Shown one piece after another: positions 8,244-11,527 of a DNA stretch of 11,527 nucleotides. Positions within the stretch are counted from its first letter, which is position 1. Each line of letters begins with the position of its first letter. The position numbers and the translations under genes are program-made. The DNA comes from JBOFSR01 sp051651645 (GTDB lineage: Bacteria > Spirochaetota > Spirochaetia > Treponematales > Treponemataceae): NCBI GenBank assembly GCA_051651645.1, contig JBOFSR010000090.1, forward strand, positions 1 to 11,527, read 5' to 3'. The notes under the pieces were generated by a model that was given only the letters and a program-made list of their open reading frames with translations, did not search any database and was not told where the DNA came from.

Positions 8244-9128
8244 AATAGTCTTAACGTTGAGGACACAAACCCTGAAGAGCTTAAATTTGAATTAATAAAA
8301 GATCCGCAAAAAAGAGCAGATCTAAAAATATTAAAACAACAAGCGGAATTAAAAACTCAAAAAAGAATAACTAATTCATTGTTTGATAATATTTACAATT
8401 CAATTGGCGAAAGAAAAACAAGACTAGAGGCTTTGTCAAGAGCCGAAGCTTCATTAAAAGAGTTAGAACCTACTATTGATTTGGTAAAAAATGAAATAGA
8501 AAAGGAAACAAAATTATTAAAAGAGGCAAATAAGGCAAAAGATGATTCAAAAATAAACGAATTTGAAAGGTCGATTGAAGATCATAAATATAGAATAGAC
8601 AGGACACGGTCGTATATTAGAATGAACAACAAGACGATAAAAGAGAGCAAGGAGAGGATTGATTCAATAGACGCTATGTGGAAAAAGAACGGAGTTGATA
8701 ATCCTGATGATATCAATTCTAAGCTCGATCAACTATCAACACAAAGAGGTGAAATAGAGGACGAATTAAACCGAATAAAAGAAAAAAGAAGTGAGTATGT
8801 TGCAGAAGCAAAAAAACAAATTGAAGAACAACAAAAATCACAAAAACACTTTTCGGTAGAGGATAGAATAAACTATTACGTAAAAGAAATTGGAGGGGAC
8901 TTAAAAAGCTTTGAAAAAGTTAAAACTGCAATCAAAATACTAAGGGATTCATCAAGCAGCGAAATAGATGTATTTATAGAAAAAATAAAAAAGGATGGAT
9001 CTGTAAACATTGGGGATGATGTTTTTACTGAAAATGAAATAAAAGAACTTCAGTCATTCAAAAATAAAACAATGAAAAAATCATTATTCTTTATAAAAAA
9101 AGGAAGGCTTTTAGTTAAAATCAACTAG
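8244..9128 (+). CDS. C-terminal continuation of the polyvalent protein, beyond the TGA
   Basis: These 294 codons continue the frame of the upstream methyltransferase-helicase (no shift) and end in TAG. The first segment, VEDTNPEELKFELIKDPQKRADLKI, looks like the normal extension just after an SNF2-type helicase core. A long charged coiled coil follows (roughly 8430-8850, rich in Lys, Glu and heptad Leu/Ile), then a short globular tail ending KKSLFFIKKGRLLVKIN, with the Lys-Ser-hydrophobic motif seen elsewhere in the operon. The first non-ATG start candidate is a TTG at 8379, and the first in-frame ATG is near 8622. Neither has a Shine-Dalgarno, so independent initiation is unlikely. The segment is made only by readthrough, or is a dead 3' remnant. 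With readthrough the full protein would be 1807 aa. Confidence 0.75.
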   Translation, partial: NSLNVEDTNPEELKFELIKDPQKRADLKILKQQAELKTQKRITNSLFDNIYNSIGERKTRLEALSRAEASLKELEPTIDLVKNEIEKETKLLKEANKAKDDSKINEFERSIEDHKYRIDRTRSYIRMNNKTIKESKERIDSIDAMWKKNGVDNPDDINSKLDQLSTQRGEIEDELNRIKEKRSEYVAEAKKQIEEQQKSQKHFSVEDRINYYVKEIGGDLKSFEKVKTAIKILRDSSSSEIDVFIEKIKKDGSVNIGDDVFTENEIKELQSFKNKTMKKSLFFIKKGRLLVKIN

Positions 9129-9165
9129 ACGATAGCTTTACATTATATTTTTTTATAAAAAAGTT

Positions 9166-9177
9166 TTGTTGCAACAA
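9166..9177. repeat. 12-bp perfect palindrome TTGTTGCAACAA
   Basis: This perfect inverted repeat without a spacer lies in the gap after the virion operon and 24 bases before the terminator stem. It could be a protein-binding site or part of the 3' untranslated RNA. The surrounding bases (T-run, A-run) add no further symmetry. The functional call is weak. Confidence 0.4.
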
Positions 9178-9201
9178 TAACTTACACCGTACAAAATATT
9201 C

Positions 9202-9238
9202 AAGACACTAAATATGACATCATTTAGTGTCTTTTTTT
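9202..9238 (+). terminator. Strong intrinsic terminator of the virion operon
   Basis: A 12-bp perfect stem (AAGACACTAAAT at 9202-9213 with ATTTAGTGTCTT at 9222-9233) encloses an 8-base loop and runs into a T7 tract (9232-9238). It lies about 75 bases after the TAG of the polyvalent frame, so transcripts probably run through the TGA to this point. Confidence 0.9.
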
Positions 9239-9313
9239 ACATGCTTTAAGTTTAATTCTAATTGAATGTTTTTTTTATTACTAAAAATAATTAAAATATT
9301 TTTGAAAAAAGTA

Positions 9314-9342
9314 TTGACAAAAATCAAATAGTGGTATATACT
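9314..9342 (+). promoter_or_regulatory. Near-consensus sigma-70 promoter for the 9397-10729 unit
   Basis: A perfect -35 box TTGACA (9314-9319) is separated by 17 bases from TATACT (9337-9342), which has five of the six -10 consensus bases. Transcription would start near 9349 and give a ~48-base leader before the ATG at 9397. It lies directly downstream of the terminator and is the best promoter in the window. Confidence 0.85.
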
Positions 9343-9345
9343 ATT
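9327..9345. promoter_or_regulatory. Candidate operator dyad overlapping the -10 box
   Basis: AATAGT (9327-9332) and ACTATT (9340-9345) are perfect inverted half-sites seven bases apart. A second palindrome, GTATATAC (9334-9341), overlaps them. The dyad covers the -10 element, so a bound protein would block the promoter. A natural candidate is the RHH-like protein at 10028, but this link is inferred. Confidence 0.45.
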
Positions 9346-9353
9346 ATTATAAG

Positions 9354-9374
9354 TTGCTTGCTAGTAATAAGCAA
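9354..9374 (+). other. Small hairpin in the 5' leader of the 103-aa gene
   Basis: TTGCTT (9354-9359) and AAGCAA (9369-9374) can pair around a 9-base loop at the extreme 5' end of the expected transcript. Such 5' hairpins may stabilise phage early mRNAs. It does not cover the Shine-Dalgarno at 9385-9390. The evidence is weak. Confidence 0.3.
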
Positions 9375-9396
9375 TAAAAAAAACAAGGAGAATATT

Positions 9397-9708
9397 ATGG
9401 AAAAATTTCAAAAATTGTTTGATGTTCTTGCGGAAGAACTTCGTAAAAACACAGGAACGACGACTGTTAAACACGGCAAAGTATGCCTTGTGTCTACGAT
9501 TGTCCTTGATGATGTCAATGGAGGTATTGATTTTCTTTTATCTCTTGAACAAGAAATAAAAGAAAGCCTTGAATGGACGATTGCAGGAATTAAAGTTTTG
9601 CATATTGATGCAAAGCGTATATCTGTTGTAATAGATTCGGCAAAAGGCGAAAACGGTGAAAAAATAGCCGTTTATGTTTGGTATAAAGAATTCGACATGT
9701 TCGCATAG
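9397..9708 (+). CDS. Unrecognised 103-aa protein, first gene of the second unit
   Basis: I do not recognise this protein. The ATG at 9397 has AAGGAG (9385-9390) six bases upstream. The longer frame starting at a GTG at 9331 is rejected because it would begin inside the promoter. The product starts with an amphipathic helix (MEKFQKLFDVLAEELRKN) and then alternates strands and helices (KVCLVSTIVLDDVNGG, FLLSLEQEIKESLEWTIAGI, RISVVIDSA, KIAVYVWYKEFDM), suggesting a compact alpha/beta cytosolic protein. It has no signal peptide or membrane segment. As the promoter-proximal gene of a short unit between phage blocks, it may be an early, regulatory or counter-defence protein, but nothing in the sequence proves this. 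Confidence 0.8.
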   Translation: MEKFQKLFDVLAEELRKNTGTTTVKHGKVCLVSTIVLDDVNGGIDFLLSLEQEIKESLEWTIAGIKVLHIDAKRISVVIDSAKGENGEKIAVYVWYKEFDMFA

Positions 9709-9743
9709 AGCCTGTCGGAAAAGATAATTTTTTGATTTAAAAA

Positions 9744-9802
9744 AGATTAAGGAATCAAAACCTTGATCTATCAACTAAGATAGCCCTTGAATGGGCAAGG
9801 AG
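9744..9802 (+). promoter_or_regulatory. Structured leader with serial hairpins next to the Shine-Dalgarno of the 67-aa gene
   Basis: AGATTAAGG (9744-9752) pairs with CCTTGATCT (9761-9769) with one G-U pair. CTATC (9768-9772) pairs with GATAG (9779-9783). GCCC (9783-9786) pairs with GGGC (9793-9796), ending next to AAGGAG (9797-9802). CCTT copies at 9761 and 9785 could instead pair with AAGG of the Shine-Dalgarno. Neighbouring stems share bases, so alternative folds that free or hide the ribosome site are possible. This could be translational control by protein or RNA. No known riboswitch class is recognised. Confidence 0.4.
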
Positions 9803-9808
9803 ATTGTT

Positions 9809-10012
9809 ATGAAAGATTTGCAAGTAATTCAAACGCTGGCAAACAGCGTTTATCAAGGCAATAGCACATGGGCAAGACGTGCTATTGTAAAAAACGGAAG
9901 CCAACACTTTATTGGGTGGCAAATAGAGGACAAAGACGGAATTGTTGCCGTCGAGAAAGAGGGAGTCTGTCTTTCTTTAGAGGAGGCACAAGACCTACTA
10001 TATATTATTTAA
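9809..10012 (+). CDS. Unrecognised 67-aa protein
   Basis: I do not recognise this protein. The ATG at 9809, six bases after AAGGAG (9797-9802), is preferred to an ATG at 9791, because that earlier codon precedes the Shine-Dalgarno and lies in a hairpin. The spacing copies that of the 103-aa gene. The product MKDLQVIQTLANSVYQGN... begins with a helix, continues with likely strands around AIVKNGSQHFIGWQIED and IVAVEKEGVCLS, and ends with an acidic helix, EEAQDLLYII. It is small, soluble and probably a single domain. It lies in the same unit as the 103-aa and 233-aa genes, 15 bases before the latter. It is a plausible small phage accessory protein of unknown function. Confidence 0.75.
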   Translation: MKDLQVIQTLANSVYQGNSTWARRAIVKNGSQHFIGWQIEDKDGIVAVEKEGVCLSLEEAQDLLYII

Positions 10013-10027
10013 CTATAAGGATGTAAC

Positions 10028-10729
10028 ATGAGAGGCGGTGCAAGAGCTGGTGCTGGTCGAAAAGAGATCAGCATTGAAGATAAATGTAAAAAGGTGCAAT
10101 TCTCTTTGTATAAAGAAACTTTGGAAACAATTTTTTTTTATGCAAAAAAAGAGAATTGTAAAAAAAGCGTCATCTTAAGAAAGATGGTTGCTTTTTATGA
10201 CGAAAAAAATAAACAAAACAAGGATGAAGTTATGAAAAATGAAGGTAGAGTAGTGGCAATCAGCCACCCACACAGAACAAATAGAAAAATAGCAACTTTT
10301 GTTTCTGTTGAAGATTTTTTTAACACAATGATTAGCGACGAAAAGATATTTTTTCAAAAATATGAAAGCATTGATCAGTTTATTGAATTCAATCAATTAA
10401 ACGAACAAGGGTTTGACAGTGAAGAGGACATTGAAAATGCAATCAATTTTTATAAAAAAGAAATGAGCAGTTTTGGTGTTGACTGGGATTGTACAGGCGT
10501 ATTTTACACGCTTCAAATCGGTGATAATGGAGCTGTTGAATATATTTCCGATAAAGAATTTAGCAAGTTTCATATAGCTTGCAAAATATTTAGTGATGAC
10601 TTAAACAGCACGACAATAAAAATACAAGAAGCAGGTGAAAGCGATGAAGAATTTGCAAAAAGAGTATTTTTATCGCAAGGAAAGCACAATGCTTTTTGTG
10701 AGGAAACTATAGAAGAGGTGTTAATTTAA
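10028..10729 (+). CDS. 233-aa protein with RHH-like N-terminus and unknown C-terminal domain
   Basis: The N-terminus MRGGARAGAGRK is the basic Gly/Ala/Arg motif common in small phage and plasmid DNA-binding proteins. A strand (KKVQFSLYKE) and two helices (TLETIFFYAKKE, SVILRKMVAFYDEKN) follow, as in a ribbon-helix-helix fold (roughly residues 18-60). From about residue 69 an unrelated ~165-residue region begins (MKNEGRVVAISHPHRTNRK...). It is acidic toward the end and includes FNQLNEQGFDSEEDIENAINFYKKEM and GVDWDCTGVFYTLQIGD; I do not recognise it. The Shine-Dalgarno AAGGATG (10017-10023) lies just before the ATG. Inference: the N-terminus binds DNA, possibly the dyads near 9327 or 10736, and the C-terminus may be a separately made domain. 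Confidence 0.75.
   Translation: MRGGARAGAGRKEISIEDKCKKVQFSLYKETLETIFFYAKKENCKKSVILRKMVAFYDEKNKQNKDEVMKNEGRVVAISHPHRTNRKIATFVSVEDFFNTMISDEKIFFQKYESIDQFIEFNQLNEQGFDSEEDIENAINFYKKEMSSFGVDWDCTGVFYTLQIGDNGAVEYISDKEFSKFHIACKIFSDDLNSTTIKIQEAGESDEEFAKRVFLSQGKHNAFCEETIEEVLI
10220..10234 (+). promoter_or_regulatory. Internal Shine-Dalgarno and ATG inside the 233-aa gene
   Basis: AAGGA (10220-10224) sits seven bases before an in-frame ATG at 10232, exactly at the join between the RHH-like domain and the C-terminal domain. Use of this start would give a 165-aa product lacking the DNA-binding part. Spacing and strength match the real starts nearby, but the signal could be a by-product of the codons for NKDEVM. 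Confidence 0.35.
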
Positions 10730-10735
10730 ACATAA

Positions 10736-10760
10736 AATACCTATTGCTAGGTAAGGTATT
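10736..10760. promoter_or_regulatory. Inverted and direct AGGTA repeats, possible operator
   Basis: AATACCT (10736-10742) and AGGTATT (10754-10760) are perfect inverted arms. A second AGGTA (10749-10753) gives a shorter dyad, TACCT-N6-AGGTA, and a tandem AGGTA-AGGTA. Three half-sites lie around the -35 box of the candidate promoter at 10744. It could also act as a weak RNA hairpin at the end of the preceding transcript, but no T-run follows directly. Confidence 0.4.
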
Positions 10761-10772
10761 ATAGTTTATAAT
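10744..10772 (+). promoter_or_regulatory. Candidate promoter ahead of the second terminator
   Basis: TTGCTA (10744-10749, four of six -35 bases) is 17 bases from a perfect TATAAT (10767-10772). The start would be near 10779, about 20 bases before the terminator stem at 10799. If it is real, every transcript meets the terminator before reaching the gene at 10865, which suggests conditional termination. In such AT-rich DNA a chance match is possible. Confidence 0.4.
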
Positions 10773-10798
10773 ATTAATAGGTTTTGATGTAAAAACAC

Positions 10799-10842
10799 AA
10801 GCCGATTACTACTAATTAATATTAGGAGTAGTCGGCTTTTTT
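10799..10842 (+). terminator. Intrinsic terminator between the 233-aa gene and the 10865 gene
   Basis: The arms at 10799-10813 and 10824-10838 pair over 15 positions with one G-U pair and one mismatch (AAGCCGATTACT with AGTAGTCGGCTT). The 10-base loop is AT-only, and a T-run extends to 10842 with more T after it. It is 70 bases after the TAA of the 233-aa gene and 22 bases before the next ATG. Confidence 0.85.
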
Positions 10843-10864
10843 ATTTTTAAATTAGAGGTAAATA

Positions 10865-11527
10865 ATGAGATTTTTTATTAAAAAGAGTATAGATACAGTT
10901 GTTAATATTTCTATCAATACATGGAAAGACAGGGTTAAAAAATATTTAGATAGTATAGAAAATAAAGAAGATTCTTTGAAAAAGTCTTTCGCTATAAGCA
11001 TGGCTTTTATGGATATAAAAAAATCAGGATACCCTATAGGCTCTATACGAGAATGGAAGGGAGGCACAAAGTTTAAAAAAGTTGCCCCTAATAAATGGGT
11101 TCGTATTTATGAAAAAGAAACTAGAGGTGCAAAGCTTGCAATCGCAGTTCTAAAGAAAAAGGTAGATGCATGTAAAAGTGAAAGCGATATAATGCAGTTA
11201 ATGCTTGAAAACTCAAGCAGGTTTATAGATAAAAACGGATATCCAATACCACTTGTTCAAAACCTTTCTGATTTTATAAGGCAAAAAGGAGACAAAATAA
11301 CAAAAGAGCAGGTTAATTTTGCTGACAAAGGAAGAGGCGTAGAAAAAAAGAAAAAAGCAAAAAAGCCAGAATGGCTAAAAGGCAGATGGAATGGAAAAAT
11401 ATATGGAGGCGAGAAAAACGGATATTCTGTTTATGGCGGTGGAGAGAAATACAATTTAACAAAAGAAATGCACGATGAGCTTTTAGCTTATCTAGGCGAT
11501 AAGCCAAAGACTGCACAGGACGAGAGG
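10865..11527 (+). CDS. N-terminal part of a probable second phage polyvalent protein (3' end outside window)
   Basis: The frame is open from the ATG at 10865 to the end (221 codons, no stop). AGAGG (10854-10858) lies six bases before the ATG. The start MRFFIKKSIDTVVN carries the Lys-Ser-hydrophobic motif. Near residue 60 comes GSIREWKGGTKFKKVAPNKWVRIYE, close to the 'gg.kYvK..pgkW.yiY' pattern that opens many phage polyvalent proteins. A Lys-rich linker (VEKKKKAKKPEW) leads to a Gly/Tyr-rich segment (KIYGGEKNGYSVYGGGEKYN) and the helix LTKEMHDELLAYLGD. Enzymatic domains, if any, lie beyond the window. No function can be assigned from the visible part. The gene sits behind a terminator, so its expression may be conditional. 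Confidence 0.75.
   Translation, partial: MRFFIKKSIDTVVNISINTWKDRVKKYLDSIENKEDSLKKSFAISMAFMDIKKSGYPIGSIREWKGGTKFKKVAPNKWVRIYEKETRGAKLAIAVLKKKVDACKSESDIMQLMLENSSRFIDKNGYPIPLVQNLSDFIRQKGDKITKEQVNFADKGRGVEKKKKAKKPEWLKGRWNGKIYGGEKNGYSVYGGGEKYNLTKEMHDELLAYLGDKPKTAQDER

Noticed and set aside
8379..9128. Independent 249-aa gene starting at a TTG
   Set aside because: There is no ribosome site at the TTG, and the 45 codons before it back to the TGA are already in frame and protein-like, so it is better read as a continuation of the upstream gene.
9331..9396. Longer N-terminus of the 103-aa gene from a GTG
   Set aside because: It starts inside the promoter, upstream of the expected transcript start; the hydrophobic stretch it would add is not a real signal peptide.
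9791..9808. Upstream ATG for the 67-aa gene
   Set aside because: The codon is in the loop and arm of a hairpin and upstream of AAGGAG; the ATG at 9809 is correctly spaced.
1..11527. CRISPR arrays, tRNA genes, insertion sequences and att sites
   Set aside because: Reading both strands I saw no spaced direct repeats, no cloverleaf candidate, and no transposase or integrase motif.

Overview
The window looks like part of a tailed-phage genome or prophage from a low-GC bacterium. The DNA is AT-rich, Arg is mostly AGA/AGG, Ile is often ATA, and most genes have strong AGGAGG-type ribosome binding sites. All supported genes are on the + strand. The host cannot be named from the sequence; no integrase, tRNA, rRNA, CRISPR array or insertion sequence is visible.

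Region 1 (1-9128) is a late or virion operon. It holds the C-terminal part of a portal protein, a MuF-type minor head protein fused to an inorganic-pyrophosphatase-like domain, a small ADP-ribosyltransferase-like protein with a zinc ribbon, an unrecognised 166-aa protein, and a giant DarB-like polyvalent protein (N6-adenine methyltransferase plus SNF2-type helicase). The giant frame is cut by one in-frame TGA at 8241-8243, but the same frame stays open for another 294 codons to a TAG at 9128. The operon ends at a strong intrinsic terminator (9202-9238).

Region 2 (9314-10842) is a separate unit. A near-consensus promoter with an overlapping dyad drives two small unrecognised genes (103 and 67 aa), the second behind a leader that can fold into hairpins next to its Shine-Dalgarno. 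A 233-aa protein with an RHH-like N-terminus follows. An inverted-repeat cluster, a candidate promoter and a second intrinsic terminator come next.

Region 3 (10865-end) is the start of another protein that runs off the window and carries the 'K..PNKW..IY' type of N-terminal motif seen in phage polyvalent proteins.

Working model (inference): the portal and MuF proteins form the DNA entry vertex. The polyvalent protein, and perhaps the pyrophosphatase-like and ADP-ribosyltransferase domains, travel in the virion and act on incoming DNA or host defences. Region 2 may encode a small regulator that binds the dyads near the two promoters. The observations most worth checking are the in-frame TGA, the ADP-ribosyltransferase-like gene, the recurrent Lys-Ser/Ala motif at protein and domain edges, and the promoter-terminator-gene arrangement at 10736-10865.
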